NCBI GenBank assembly: GCA_963784995.1
Contig: CAWATZ010000002.1
Location: 1,054,001 to 1,118,000, forward strand
DNA length: 64,000 bases
Reading direction: 5' to 3'
From: CAWATZ01 sp963784995
Lineage (GTDB): Bacteria; Planctomycetota; Planctomycetia; Gemmatales; Gemmataceae
In this document: one piece after another, positions 46,580 to 58,790 of the stretch
Layout: each line of letters opens with the position of its first letter
Position numbering within the stretch: the first letter of the stretch is position 1
The notes under the pieces: generated by a model
Seen by the model: the letters and a program-made list of their open reading frames with translations, nothing else
Database searches by the model: none
Told to the model about the DNA's origin: nothing
Translations under genes and position numbers: made by a program

Positions 46580-47326
46580 TCACAGTACGTGAATGTTCGA
46601 GAGATGATGCGTTCCCAGCAGATACAGCATCGGTAACAGGAAGATCCACACGATGTCCACAAAGTGCCAGTAAAGACCGGCCACGTCCACCGGCGAGTAG
46701 TAAGTCGGTGTGAACATGCCCCGCCGGGCCAGCAGCAGCAGGACGATCATCACGCCGATGCCGATGGTCACGTGCAGGGCGTGAAAGCCGGTCATGATCC
46801 AGTACAGCAGCAGGAACAGTTTGACGTGCGGAACGTCAGCCTCACTCAGGCCCGCTTGTGTCCACTCCGAATCCTCGAAGCGCCATCCGGGAATGAGGTT
46901 GTCCCGGTAATCGGTCCAGTACTCGAACCCCTTCAGCACCAGAAAACAGCAGCCGAGCAGAATCGTCAGTCCCAGACAGTTGACCACGGCCCGGTTCCGG
47001 CCGAGCTTGGCATAATGCACCGCAAGGACCATTGTCAGACTGCTGGTCAGCAGGACAAGCGTGTTGATGGCCCCGACCATCCAGTTGAGCTTCGCGCTCC
47101 CCATCTCGAACGCTTCGGGATACATTGTGCGATAGACGCCGACACAGGCGAACAGGGTGCCGAAGAACATCACCTCGGTGGCCAGGAAGACCCACATTCC
47201 CAGGGCCGAGCATTCGTGCTGCTGCTCCAGGTTACTGAACTGGTCTTCGAGTCGATGACGCACCAGGGCCGTCAGCTCCAGCTCGTCGCGCTCCTCGGGC
47301 GTCAAGAGGGTGGGTTCAGAGTTCAT
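46580..47326 (-). CDS. ctaE: Cytochrome c oxidase subunit III
   Basis: A 248-residue membrane protein, core subunit III of a haem-copper oxidase. Seven helices are expected; visible are LGMWVFLATEVMFFGTLFAC with the conserved Glu, MVGAINTLVLLTSSLTMVLA, and the end YWHFVDIVWIFLLPMLYLLG with the typical WHFVDxVW. The N-terminal MNSEPTLLTPEERDELELTA is longer than usual. The start at 47326 overlaps the native end of cox1 by 11 bases. In the uncorrected sequence cox1 reads through into this gene. Confidence 0.93.
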   Translation of the reverse strand: MNSEPTLLTPEERDELELTALVRHRLEDQFSNLEQQHECSALGMWVFLATEVMFFGTLFACVGVYRTMYPEAFEMGSAKLNWMVGAINTLVLLTSSLTMVLAVHYAKLGRNRAVVNCLGLTILLGCCFLVLKGFEYWTDYRDNLIPGWRFEDSEWTQAGLSEADVPHVKLFLLLYWIMTGFHALHVTIGIGVMIVLLLLARRGMFTPTYYSPVDVAGLYWHFVDIVWIFLLPMLYLLGTHHLSNIHVL

Positions 47327-48976
47327 TTTGCGCTTTCTCCAGGTGGTATTCGTAAGGACCACGAACCACCACGGGCGTCTCCGGGAAATTGTGGGTCGGC
47401 GGCGGCGACGGCGTCTGCCATTCCAGTCCGGTCGCGCCCAGGGATTGGGCCCGGCCGGCTTGCCGTACCACAGCGAGTGCATCAGGTAACACAGCGGCAG
47501 GACGTAACCTACCGCCAGGATCGAAGCGCCCGCCGACGACATCACGTTCCACACCTGGAACTCGGGAGCATAGCGGTGATAACGCCGGGGCATGCCCGCG
47601 TAACCCAGGATGTAATGCGGCAGGAAGGTAAAGAAGAACCCAACGAAAATGATGATGGCCGCCAACCGGGACCACCACTCGCTGTAGAGCCGGCCCGTTA
47701 TCTTCGGCCACCAGTAATGCAAACCGGCCATGTAGGCCAGCACCATGCCGCCGACCATGATGAAGTGGAAATGACCGACGACGAAATAGGTGTCGTGGAC
47801 GTGCATGTCCATCCCCAGACAGGCCAGGAACAGGCCGGTCAGCCCACCGGCCGTGAACAGGCAAACGAAGCCCAGCGCGTAGAGCATCGGCGCCTCCAGG
47901 GACACCGAGCCCTTGTACAGTGTCGCCGTCCAGTTGAACACCTTGATCGCGGAGGGGACCGCTACCAGGTAGCTGAGCATCGAGAAGATCATGGCCGAGT
48001 ACATCGAGATGCCGGCCACGAACATGTGATGGGCCCAGACCAGGAAGCCAAGGCACGCAATGCCGAAGCTCGCCAGGGCAATGGCTGTGTAGCCAAACAG
48101 GTTCTTGCGAGCGAAACAGGGAATGACCTCGCTGACGATGCCCATGCCGGGCAGGATCATGATGTAAACAGCGGGGTGCGAATAAAACCAGAACAGATGC
48201 TGGAACAGCACCGGATCGCCGCCCAGGGCCGGGTCGAAAACGCCAATGTGCAGCAGACGTTCGAGGATGACCAGGATCAGCGCCATGGCCAGCACCGGCA
48301 CGGCCAGGAGGAAGATGAAGCTGGTGGCATAGATGGTCCAGACGAACAGCGGCAGCCGCCACCAGGTCAGTCCCGGGGCCCGCATGCGGTGGATGGTGAC
48401 GATGAAGTTCAGCCCCGTGAAGATCGACGAGAACCCCGAGATCACAATGCCGATCAGCACCAGCACGACGTTGTAATGCGACGACTGCGAGCTGTAAGGC
48501 GTGTAGAAGGTCCAGCCGGTATCGACGCCGCCGGCGATCATGGCGAACAGGGCCCAGGCGCCGGCGAAGGTGAACAGATACCAGCTGGCCAGGTTGATCC
48601 GCGGAAAGGCCAGGTCCTTGGCCCCGATCATCAGCGGGATGCAGAAGTTGCCCAGCACCGTCGGCACCACCGGCACCAGGAAGAAGAAGACCATGACCAC
48701 GCCGTGGATGGTGAACAGCCGGTTGTAGTCGTCGGCCGAGACCAGACCGCCTTCCGGGGTCATCAGGTTAAGCCGGACGATGGTGATGGCCACGCCGCCG
48801 ATGAAGAACATCACCGTCACGGTCAACAGGTAGAGGATGGCAATCCGCTTGTGGTCCTTGGTCAGCAGCCACGACAGCACTCCATGAGCCACGTTGAGGT
48901 ACGTCTCCCGAGGCTCCTCGGGCGGCGGTGGAGGCGGCGGAGGCAGTTGCCGGGTTTCCAGGAAGGCCGTGCTCAT
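47316..48976 (-). CDS. ctaD: Cytochrome c oxidase subunit I (frameshift near the 3' end)
   Basis: The catalytic subunit, reducing oxygen at the haem a3-CuB centre. About 553 residues when corrected, with twelve helices. Landmarks: FTIHGVVMVFFFLVPVVP (haem a ligand His), FWFYSHPAVYIMILPGMGI (CuB His and the crosslinked Tyr), VWAHHMFVAG (two CuB His), and HVHDTYFVVGHFHFIMVGG (haem ligands and the K/D-path region). A G is missing in the run near 47438, so after GPNPW the frame is lost. The true tail GATGLEWQTPSPPPTHNFPE ends at 47316. Without correction the frame runs through cox3 as one 798-residue product, an artificial fusion. Confidence 0.9.
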
Positions 48977-48995
48977 CGTTTCGGTGTCTCCGATC

Positions 48996-49054
48996 GTAGC
49001 GACAGGCGGCTCGCCTGTCGTTGGTTTTGCGACAGGCGAGCCGCCCGTCGCTAC
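48996..49054. repeat. Inverted repeat between cox2 and cox1
   Basis: The arms are 25 bp (48996-49020 and 49030-49054) with one mismatch and a 9-base loop; core gacaggcggctcgcctgtcg. The cox2 stop codon (complement of 49051-49053) lies inside the right arm, so the element forms the end of that gene. Confidence 0.88.
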
Positions 49055-50040
49055 GGGTTAATGGCAGGCGTGGTCACGGGCGGCGGGAACGACTCGACGC
49101 GCCGCGGCGTCTCGCCCTTCCGCAAACCCTTGATGAAGGCGATCAGTTGGTTGATCTCTTCCAACGAGACCTGTCCCTGGAACGTCGGCATGATGTTCTC
49201 GTACCCAATCACGACCGTCTTCCCTGGCGTCAGGATGTGCTGCTTGATGTAATTCTCGTCGGCCCGGACCTTGCTTCCGTCGCGCAGGGTAACCATCTTG
49301 CGGAACAGCTCCTCCAGCACTGGGGCCCGGGCGTTCTCGTCGGCGCTGTGGCAGCTGATGCAGCGGTACTTGAGGAAGACCTTCCGCCCTTGCAGTCCCA
49401 GCGAACCCTCTGCGGTTTCTTCCAGCCAGCGTCCGTATTCGGCCTGGTCCAGGGCAATGACCTCGCCGATCATGCGGGCATGGCTGGTGCCGCAATACTG
49501 CGAGCAGAACAGGTGATAGGAGCCGGGCCTTGTTGCCTCGAACCAGACGGAGGTGTAGCGTCCGGGCAGCACGTCCTGATGAACCCGGAAGTCGGGAACA
49601 AAAAAGCTGTGGATCACGTCCTCGGAGGTGAGCAGCAACTGGACCGGCCGGCCGACCTGAACGTGCAGGGCGTTGATCTCCCGCTGTCCGCCCGGCTGCT
49701 GGAACTTCCACATCCATTGCTTGCCGATGCCGTAGATCACCAGGGCGTCGTCGGGAGGTCGGTAGGCCGCGAAGTAGACCTTCGCTCCCCAGACAAAGAA
49801 AACCATGAAGATCGCCAGGGGAGTCAGGGTCCAGAACAGCTCGAGGGGAACGGAACCGGGCATCGGCCCCGGCGTCGGGGTTCCCGGACGGCGGCGATAC
49901 TTGACGGCGAAGTAGATCAGCAGCACCGCCACCAGCAGACCGACCGCTCCGGTGACGGTCACCAGGCCGATCAGCAGATTGTCCACGTGGTGCGCCGTGG
50001 TCGATCCTTCCTTCGGGAACCAGATGATCTCGGCCAGCAT
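49051..50040 (-). CDS. ctaC: Cytochrome c oxidase subunit II with fused cytochrome c domain
   Basis: A 329-residue subunit that takes electrons from the donor cytochrome to the dinuclear CuA site. Two N-terminal helices (about 20-45, 75-95), then the cupredoxin domain with the CuA ligands in HSFFVPDF and CSQYCGTSHARM. The C-terminal haem c domain (about 245-315) has CISCH and the distal Met in NIMPTFQG. This caa3-type layout fits electron delivery from the adjacent alternative complex III. An inverted repeat provides its stop codon. Confidence 0.94.
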   Translation of the reverse strand: MLAEIIWFPKEGSTTAHHVDNLLIGLVTVTGAVGLLVAVLLIYFAVKYRRRPGTPTPGPMPGSVPLELFWTLTPLAIFMVFFVWGAKVYFAAYRPPDDALVIYGIGKQWMWKFQQPGGQREINALHVQVGRPVQLLLTSEDVIHSFFVPDFRVHQDVLPGRYTSVWFEATRPGSYHLFCSQYCGTSHARMIGEVIALDQAEYGRWLEETAEGSLGLQGRKVFLKYRCISCHSADENARAPVLEELFRKMVTLRDGSKVRADENYIKQHILTPGKTVVIGYENIMPTFQGQVSLEEINQLIAFIKGLRKGETPRRVESFPPPVTTPAINP

Positions 50041-50068
50041 GGGTCACTCCGTGGGTACTGTTCTTTTC

Positions 50069-50199
50069 CGACCCCTGCCGGCTTGCCCGGCAGGTGAAGG
50101 AGGTCTCTGGCTAGAAAAGAATGAAAGAAAACCAGTTCTTGCTCCGTATCGCTCTAGCTGGTGACCTCCTTCACCTGCCGGGCAAGCCGGCAGGGGTCG
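50069..50199. repeat. Perfect 36-bp-arm inverted repeat at the 3' end of sco1
   Basis: The arms are 50069-50104 and 50164-50199, perfectly complementary, with a 59-base loop. The arm begins cgacccctgccggcttgc. The right arm encodes the last residues of the Sco1 protein (TPAGLPGR) and its stop at 50171. Confidence 0.95.
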
Positions 50200-51160
50200 T
50201 TACCTTGGACTTCTCCTCCGGGGATTGTGGAGAAAGACGCCGCCGCCGATCTCCCCGCACCAGGGCCACGACAAAAACGCCGATGGCAAGCACGGTCAAG
50301 ATCCCTCCCACCCGGACAAAGCGCATCACCGCCGGGCCGTACTTGCCCTCGATGGGGTCGTAGTGGAAACAGAACAGCAGGATCTGCTCCACCGCCGAGC
50401 CGATCTTGTTGCTGGACGCTTCCACCAGGCCGAGCCGGAGGTCACGAGCGGAAAAGCGGACGTCGTAGAAATATCGCGACACCTTCCCTTCCGGCGTCAG
50501 CACGACAATCCCGCTGGCGTGAGCAAACTGGTCGTTGCGGGCGTCGTAGCTGTAGCGGAAGCCGACCGAGCTGGTCAGGCGTTTGATCGCCTCCTCGTCG
50601 CCGGTCAGGAAATGCCAGCCGTCGCCGGCCCGCTCATGGCCATAGCGGCTCAGGTACGTTTCGCGCTTGGCCGCCGCCATCTCCGGCGTCTCGCGTGGAT
50701 CGAAGCTCACCGTCACCACGTTGAAGTCCTTGCCCACGTCGAGCGGCATGTCGAGCATGGCCCGCACCATGCCGTTCATCACCTGGTCGCACAGCATGGG
50801 GCAGCGGAAATAGGCCAGGTTCAGGATGACCGGCTTGCTGCCGAAATAGTCGCCCAGCCGGACCGTTCGCCCGGTCTCGTCCTTGAACACCAGGTCCAGC
50901 GGCACCTGGGCGTCCAGCTTCTGGTCAAAGCCCACGTCGCGGAGCGAGGCCGGCAAGGAGGGCTCACCCCGGACGGCACCGAGGCCGCATAGCAGCAGCG
51001 CCAAAACCCCTCCCCCAACCCCTCCCCGAAACGGGGAGGGGAGCCAGGACGCCGATGGATTGCATTGCGCCGGCGCACACACACACCTTGTCTTGCTCCC
51101 CCTCCCCGTTTCGGGGAGGGGGTTGGTGGGAGGGGTTGTCTTGCTCATTCTCCGAACCAT
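50171..51160 (-). CDS. SCO1/SenC-family copper chaperone with repeat-derived ends
   Basis: A 329-residue copper-delivery protein for assembling the CuA site of subunit II. The thioredoxin-like domain (about 75-260) has the copper-binding pair in YFRCPMLCDQVM and the distal His in NDQFAHASGIVVLTPEG. A membrane helix lies at about 285-305. The N-terminus is odd: between MVRRMSK and the hydrophobic signal segment (GGVLALLLCGLGAVRG) lie about 45 residues encoded by an imperfect inverted repeat (51005-51137). The C-terminus also comes from a repeat (50164-50199). Located between the ACIII genes and cox2, it fits oxidase assembly. Confidence 0.9.
   Translation of the reverse strand: MVRRMSKTTPPTNPLPETGRGSKTRCVCAPAQCNPSASWLPSPFRGGVGGGVLALLLCGLGAVRGEPSLPASLRDVGFDQKLDAQVPLDLVFKDETGRTVRLGDYFGSKPVILNLAYFRCPMLCDQVMNGMVRAMLDMPLDVGKDFNVVTVSFDPRETPEMAAAKRETYLSRYGHERAGDGWHFLTGDEEAIKRLTSSVGFRYSYDARNDQFAHASGIVVLTPEGKVSRYFYDVRFSARDLRLGLVEASSNKIGSAVEQILLFCFHYDPIEGKYGPAVMRFVRVGGILTVLAIGVFVVALVRGDRRRRLSPQSPEEKSKVTTPAGLPGR
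51005..51137. repeat. Imperfect inverted repeat inside the signal region of sco1
   Basis: The left arm is about 51005-51043 and the right about 51086-51137; both contain the sub-palindrome cctccccgaaacggggagg. The loop of about 40 bases includes a short CA run. It is read in frame in the Sco1 N-terminus without a stop. Confidence 0.85.
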
Positions 51161-51672
51161 GCCGGGTTCCTCCTCTTGAACAGGCGTCCGGAATTGGACT
51201 CGCCATGATCCACCAGCCCGTTCTGCCGCCGCTGCAGTTCTTGCTGATCGGCAGGCTCCTTGCGGACCGGCAGATGATCGGCCAGCAGCCGCATGGCCCG
51301 GTCAATGGGTACGTGGACGTACCCCGATTCCGAGGTCGGGCCCAGGCTCTCCAGGATTTTCAGCTTTTCCTCTTCGCGCAGGTAAACGTCGGAGCTGGTG
51401 ATCTTCTCCAGTCGGTCCAGCGGCTCCAGATGCGGCTTGCTGGGCAGAGCGCGCGAGGGCGTGGGCGCCAGGGGAAAGCCTGATTTTCTCCGGCTGGCAA
51501 GAAGTCTCTCCTCGCCGACGAAGAACACCATTACCAGGTAATACATCAGTCCGAAAAAGGCGATCGTGCCCAGGATCAGCCCCAGAACCCAGTTAAAGCT
51601 GGCGTCGCTCTTCTCGCTGCGCACCGAGGGATGCTCAAGCTGGCCATCGGTCTGAGGGATTTCGTCAGGCAT
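51145..51672 (-). CDS. Small single-helix membrane protein of the ACIII operon
   Basis: A 175-residue protein with one membrane helix (NWVLGLILGTIAFFGLMYYLVMVFF, about 27-51) and a hydrophilic C-terminal part (YLREEEKLKILESLG, HVPIDRAMRLLADHLPVR). I do not recognise the family; such a gene often follows actF in planctomycete loci. It overlaps the actF end by 8 bases and the sco1 start by 16, so it is translated with them. A role in assembly or stability of the respiratory complex is a guess from position. Confidence 0.6.
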   Translation of the reverse strand: MPDEIPQTDGQLEHPSVRSEKSDASFNWVLGLILGTIAFFGLMYYLVMVFFVGEERLLASRRKSGFPLAPTPSRALPSKPHLEPLDRLEKITSSDVYLREEEKLKILESLGPTSESGYVHVPIDRAMRLLADHLPVRKEPADQQELQRRQNGLVDHGESNSGRLFKRRNPAWFGE

Positions 51673-52933
51673 GGTGCAGCTCCTCCTCGCGAACGCGATG
51701 CTCGACGTCCAGCTGATGGTAGTGCAGTGCCGCTTTCTGGTTGGGATCGTGGCCGGGGAAAACCGGCCCCTGTTTCAGGTCCCAGACGAAATTCGCCAGC
51801 CACAGTCCACCAACGCCCAGCGGCGCCACAAAGTCCATCCAGTGGACCCAGAAGCGCGTGATCTCGAAGGCCGGCAGCACCTGGTAGTAGAGGTAAACCA
51901 GCTGCATGAACAGCAGCAGGCCGGCCACCGCCGCCAGCCAGCGCGGGTTGCGCTTGATGGGCCGCATCAGCAGGCAGAAGAAGGGCACGACGAAATGGAA
52001 CACGAACAGGAGCCATTCCACCACCCACCAGCCGCCGCGCGACCGCGTCAGGATCCACAGGCTGTCGTAAGGGAGATTGGCGATCCAGATCAGCATGAAC
52101 TGGAAAAAGACCATGTACGCCCAGATGATCAGGAAGGTGAACAGCAGGCTGCCCAGGTCGTTGAGGGCTTCCACCGACACCAGGCGGCTGAGCGGCGAGC
52201 GTTCGATCAGCCAGCACAGCACGATCAGCGACCAGGCAAAGCCGGTGAGCATTTCGCCGACACCGAACAGAGGCCCGAAAATGGTCGAGCGAAAGGCCGG
52301 TTGCAGCGACATCACCCAATCGACAGCGGCGAAAGTGATGCTGATGCCGAAGACGATCAGGCCGATGCCGCTCACCAGGCCCATTTTCCCGGCGAGCTGG
52401 ATGGCGAGTTCCGGATCGTCCGTCTGACTCTGCTGTTTCGACCAGCGGCTGAGGAGGTACGCATTACCAATCCAGAGGGAGAAATAGAGGGCGGCCCGGC
52501 CCCAGAAGAACGGCACGTTGAGATACACCGCCTTGTGCCGCAGGCTTTCCAGGGCCTGCACCTTCTCCGGCTGGGCCCACAGGTACAGATAACCCGTACC
52601 CAGGCCGATCGGGATGAACAGCACTGCCAGCAACGGCAGCGTCCGCATGCCGGCCTCGAAGATCCGCCGCACCAGGAAGCCCCAGGCGCCGCCGGTCAGG
52701 TAGTAGATCATCAGGGTGATGAAACAGCCGTGCGCCAGGGCCAGGGCGAACAGGTAGCAAACCAGGTAGGTGGCGAAGAACTGCTCCGGAGTGAAGATCC
52801 CGCCAATGATGCAGACGATCAGCGCCACCACCCCGACGCCGAGGCTGACCCACTGCACCCGCTCCAGCTGCTCCCGCTGCTGGGGAGAGAGTGTGTTGGC
52901 CGAGCGGACCTGGTCGGCGGGGAGACTGCTCAT
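51665..52933 (-). CDS. actF: Alternative complex III subunit ActF
   Basis: A 422-residue integral membrane protein of the quinol-oxidising alternative complex III. About ten helices are visible, for example VGVVALIVCIIGGIF, LLAVLFIPIGLGTGYLYLWA, LGSLLFTFLIIWAYMVFFQF and FVVPFFCLLMRPIKRN. It is related to ActC/NrfD-type membrane proteins. The start at 52933 touches the actE stop, and the stop overlaps the next gene, showing one operon. Confidence 0.88.
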   Translation of the reverse strand: MSSLPADQVRSANTLSPQQREQLERVQWVSLGVGVVALIVCIIGGIFTPEQFFATYLVCYLFALALAHGCFITLMIYYLTGGAWGFLVRRIFEAGMRTLPLLAVLFIPIGLGTGYLYLWAQPEKVQALESLRHKAVYLNVPFFWGRAALYFSLWIGNAYLLSRWSKQQSQTDDPELAIQLAGKMGLVSGIGLIVFGISITFAAVDWVMSLQPAFRSTIFGPLFGVGEMLTGFAWSLIVLCWLIERSPLSRLVSVEALNDLGSLLFTFLIIWAYMVFFQFMLIWIANLPYDSLWILTRSRGGWWVVEWLLFVFHFVVPFFCLLMRPIKRNPRWLAAVAGLLLFMQLVYLYYQVLPAFEITRFWVHWMDFVAPLGVGGLWLANFVWDLKQGPVFPGHDPNQKAALHYHQLDVEHRVREEELHHA

Positions 52934-53658
52934 CAGGGTTGTCCTCCCTCATTCTGGCGCTGCTCGTCCCACTCCGCGCGGAGGTCGGCCGGCAAGCGCT
53001 CGACCGGGAAGTGCTGGCTGGCCTGCAAGGCCCGCACGTAGGCGACGATCGCCCAGCGGTCCCGCGGCGGGACCTGGCTGCCGTAGGACGGCATCGAGCC
53101 ATATCCCTTGCTGATCACTTCAAAGAAATGGCCGACGGGAGCCTGCCGCAGCCGATCGATGTGGTAAGACGGCGGCCGGGTGTAACCGCGCTCCACGATC
53201 TTGCCGCGGCCGGTGCCGAGAGCGTCGTGGCAAACGACGCAGTAGATCATGAATCGGTTCTGTCCGTGTTTCAGCACGTCAAGGGTGACTGCAAAGGGAA
53301 AGGTGTCGATCGAGGAAGACTCACTTCCCAGGGCCGAGTTACCCGTGCCGCCGGCCGCCACCGCGAGGAAGCTCAGGGACGGACCGCTGCCGGCACCGAC
53401 GAGGGCCACGGCCAGGTTTCGCGGGGCCGCCCGGCGATCACCCGTCTCACCAAAGAGGTGCTGATCTACCCGCAAATGGCCGCGCGCCACCGTTCCCTGG
53501 ACCGGCGGCTGGGCCGCCTGGCCGTTGCCAAAGAATGAGCTGGGATGATCGGGGCGGAGACTGGGCTGGACAGCCATCTTCTGCTGGCAGGCCGGCAGCA
53601 GACAGAGGAACAGGGGCAACAGCCGGCGGAGGATCAGGCGCTTGTGGGTGGTCTTCAT
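52933..53658 (-). CDS. actE: Alternative complex III mono-haem cytochrome c ActE
   Basis: A 241-residue lipoprotein-type cytochrome. The signal ends in a lipobox (LPLFLCLLPACQQ), so the mature protein is probably lipid-anchored in the periplasm. One haem c site, CVVCH, lies near residue 150, followed by the axial-ligand region YGSMPSYGSQVPPRDRW. It resembles ActE, which passes electrons within alternative complex III. A low-complexity stretch (about 70-120) precedes the haem domain. The ATG at 53658 has GAGGAA upstream; a palindrome lies directly before it. Confidence 0.88.
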   Translation of the reverse strand: MKTTHKRLILRRLLPLFLCLLPACQQKMAVQPSLRPDHPSSFFGNGQAAQPPVQGTVARGHLRVDQHLFGETGDRRAAPRNLAVALVGAGSGPSLSFLAVAAGGTGNSALGSESSSIDTFPFAVTLDVLKHGQNRFMIYCVVCHDALGTGRGKIVERGYTRPPSYHIDRLRQAPVGHFFEVISKGYGSMPSYGSQVPPRDRWAIVAYVRALQASQHFPVERLPADLRAEWDEQRQNEGGQP

Positions 53659-53675
53659 TGGCGGTTCCTCGTCTG

Positions 53676-53744
53676 CGTGGCGAGCGGGGGGTGTTAACCC
53701 CCTGTTTGTCCAAGCCAGGGGGTTAACACCCCCCGCTCGCCACG
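53676..53744. repeat. Perfect 29-bp-arm palindrome between actD and actE
   Basis: The arms are 53676-53704 and 53716-53744, perfectly complementary, with an 11-base loop; the arm begins cgtggcgagcggggggtg. It fills the 88-base gap between actD and actE and could attenuate transcription of the distal genes. Confidence 0.95.
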
Positions 53745-53746
53745 TA

Positions 53747-54286
53747 TCAATGCGGCACCTCCAGCACTTCCATCGCTGCCAGCCCCGCGAGGAAATCGCG
53801 CGTCGCCGAGCGGTCGAACTTGGGGTCGGTGGCCTCGATGCACAGGAAAAAGCGATCCTGGCTGGCCCGGGCGAACTGCGGCACGTTGAACAGCGGGTGG
53901 TGCGGCCTGGGCAAGCCATTCAGGACCAGCATGCCGATCAGGGCGGAGAAGCCAGCGACCAGAACCAGCAGCTCGAAGGTGATCGGAATGAACACCGGCC
54001 AGCTGTTGGTCGGCCGGCCGCCGACGTTGAACGGGTAGTTGACGGCCATCGAGTAATACTGCATGAAGAAGCCGACCACCGCCCCCGTGATGCCCGCCAC
54101 CAGGACCACGAAGGGCATGCGCGTGTGCTTCATCCCCAGCTCTTCGCCGAGCCCTTCGACCGGGTAAGGGGCAAAGGCATCGATGTCCTTGTAGCCGGCC
54201 AGGCGGGCCTGGCGCGTCGCTTGCAGGACTTCCTCGGGCTTCTGGAACTCGGCCAGCAAACCGTAAATGGGTGTGCGCGGCTTCAT
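53747..54286 (-). CDS. actD: Alternative complex III subunit ActD (DUF3341)
   Basis: A 179-residue DUF3341 membrane protein, part of alternative complex III. The N-terminal soluble part (IYGLLAEFQKPEEVLQATRQ, YPVEGLGEELG) is followed by two helices (FVVLVAGITGAVVGFFMQYY; IPITFELLVLVAGFSALIGML) and a C-terminal tail. The start at 54286 overlaps the actC stop by four bases, with GAGGAGGG upstream. Confidence 0.92.
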   Translation of the reverse strand: MKPRTPIYGLLAEFQKPEEVLQATRQARLAGYKDIDAFAPYPVEGLGEELGMKHTRMPFVVLVAGITGAVVGFFMQYYSMAVNYPFNVGGRPTNSWPVFIPITFELLVLVAGFSALIGMLVLNGLPRPHHPLFNVPQFARASQDRFFLCIEATDPKFDRSATRDFLAGLAAMEVLEVPH

Positions 54287-55692
54287 CGTCCCTCCTCGTG
54301 GCCGTGCGCTCCGGGCAGCAGCGCCCGCATCTCGGAGATCGAGATCATGGGCAGCAACCGGATGAACAGCAGAAACAGAACGCCAAAGACGCCAATGGAG
54401 CCGAAGAAGGTCATGAAGTCCCACGGCGTTGGCTGGAACATGCCCCACGACGACGGCAGGAAATCGCGGTGCAAGCTGGTGAGGATGATCACGTAGCGCT
54501 CGAACCACATGCCGATCAGCACCAGGATGGACACGATGAACAGCGCCGTTTGACTGCGGCGCATCGACCGCCACCAGAGGAGCTGGGGCGCCAGAACGTT
54601 GCAGGCGAAAACGGTCCAGGTGATCCAGGCATACTGTCCCACGCCAATCAGGCGGTTGAGATAGACGTAAGCCTCGGGCTCGTCGCCGCCGTACCACGCC
54701 ATGAACTGCTCGCTGAAGTAGCCGTAAGAAGTCAGCCAGCTGGTCGCCAGGAGGACCTTGCCCATCACCTCCATGTGGTTGGTGGTGAAGAAGTTCTCCA
54801 GACCGTAGGCGTAACGGAGCATGATGGCCAGCACCAGCACCATGGCGAAACCGGAGAAGATCGCTCCCGCGACGAAGTAAGGGGGAAAGACCGTCTCGTG
54901 CCAGCCCGGGACGTTGGCGATGGCAAAGTCAGAGCTAACGACCGAGTGGACCGACACCACCAGCGGCGTCGCCAGGCCGCCCAGGATCAGGTAAGCCGAC
55001 TCGTAGCGGACCCAGTGCCGGGCCGAGTTGCGCCAGCCCATCGCCAGCACGCCGTAGATCAGCTGGCTCCGCCGGGTTTTCGCCCGGTCGCGGAGCGTGG
55101 CCAGGTCGGGGATCATGCCCATGTACCAGAACAGCAGCGAGATGGTGAAATAGGTGCTGACGGCGAACACGTCCCAGACCAGGGCACTGCGGAACTGAGG
55201 CCAGAGTCCCATCGTGTCCGGATAAGGCAGCAGCCAGTAGAAGAACCACGGCCGGCCCAGGTGCAGCAAGGGGAACAGGCCGGCACACATGACGGCGAAG
55301 ATGGTCATGGCCTCCGCCAGGCGGTTGATCGAGGTCCGCCACTTCTGGTGCATCAGCAGCAGGATGGCCGAGATCAGCGTGCCGGCATGACCAATTCCGA
55401 TCCACCACACAAAAGAGGTGATGGCAAAGCCCCAGGCCACCGGGATGTCGATGCCCCAGATGCCGACGCCCAGCACCAGCAGGTAGATGACCACCCAGGC
55501 GAACATCAGTGTCAGCAGGGTGCTGAACGCGAAAAAGACCAGCCAGCCAAGGGGCGTGCGGCGCGTCAGGACGATGGAAGCGATCTTGTCGGTGACCGAG
55601 CGAAACGTCTGTCCAGTCGGGGCGTACGGCGGCTCCACCCCGGGAGGAGGGGGTTGCTGCTGGTCGGCTGGCGGAGACGTTTGCGTGGTCAT
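54283..55692 (-). CDS. actC: Alternative complex III subunit ActC (NrfD family)
   Basis: A 469-residue NrfD/PsrC-type membrane protein with about ten helices; it should hold the quinol-binding site of the complex. Signatures include VWWIGIGHAGTLISAILLL, LFPLLHLGRPWFFYW, and WFERYVIILTSLHRDFLPSS. A Pro/Gln-rich N-terminus precedes the first helix. It lies directly after actB and overlaps actD. Confidence 0.94.
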   Translation of the reverse strand: MTTQTSPPADQQQPPPPGVEPPYAPTGQTFRSVTDKIASIVLTRRTPLGWLVFFAFSTLLTLMFAWVVIYLLVLGVGIWGIDIPVAWGFAITSFVWWIGIGHAGTLISAILLLMHQKWRTSINRLAEAMTIFAVMCAGLFPLLHLGRPWFFYWLLPYPDTMGLWPQFRSALVWDVFAVSTYFTISLLFWYMGMIPDLATLRDRAKTRRSQLIYGVLAMGWRNSARHWVRYESAYLILGGLATPLVVSVHSVVSSDFAIANVPGWHETVFPPYFVAGAIFSGFAMVLVLAIMLRYAYGLENFFTTNHMEVMGKVLLATSWLTSYGYFSEQFMAWYGGDEPEAYVYLNRLIGVGQYAWITWTVFACNVLAPQLLWWRSMRRSQTALFIVSILVLIGMWFERYVIILTSLHRDFLPSSWGMFQPTPWDFMTFFGSIGVFGVLFLLFIRLLPMISISEMRALLPGAHGHEEGR

Positions 55693-55693
55693 G

Positions 55694-58786
<3,093 letters not shown>

Positions 58787-58790
<4 letters not shown>

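Noticed and set aside
46580..48976. A fused cox1-cox3 protein
   Set aside because: The fusion arises only from a missing G near 47438; the native cox1 tail and stop (47316) are present in the neighbouring frame, and cox3 has its own start at 47326.
46664..49252. 862-codon open frame on the plus strand
   Set aside because: It is opposite to cox3/cox1 and consists of Gln/Arg/His-rich composition typical of the antisense of G+C-rich genes; the cox proteins on the other strand are certain.
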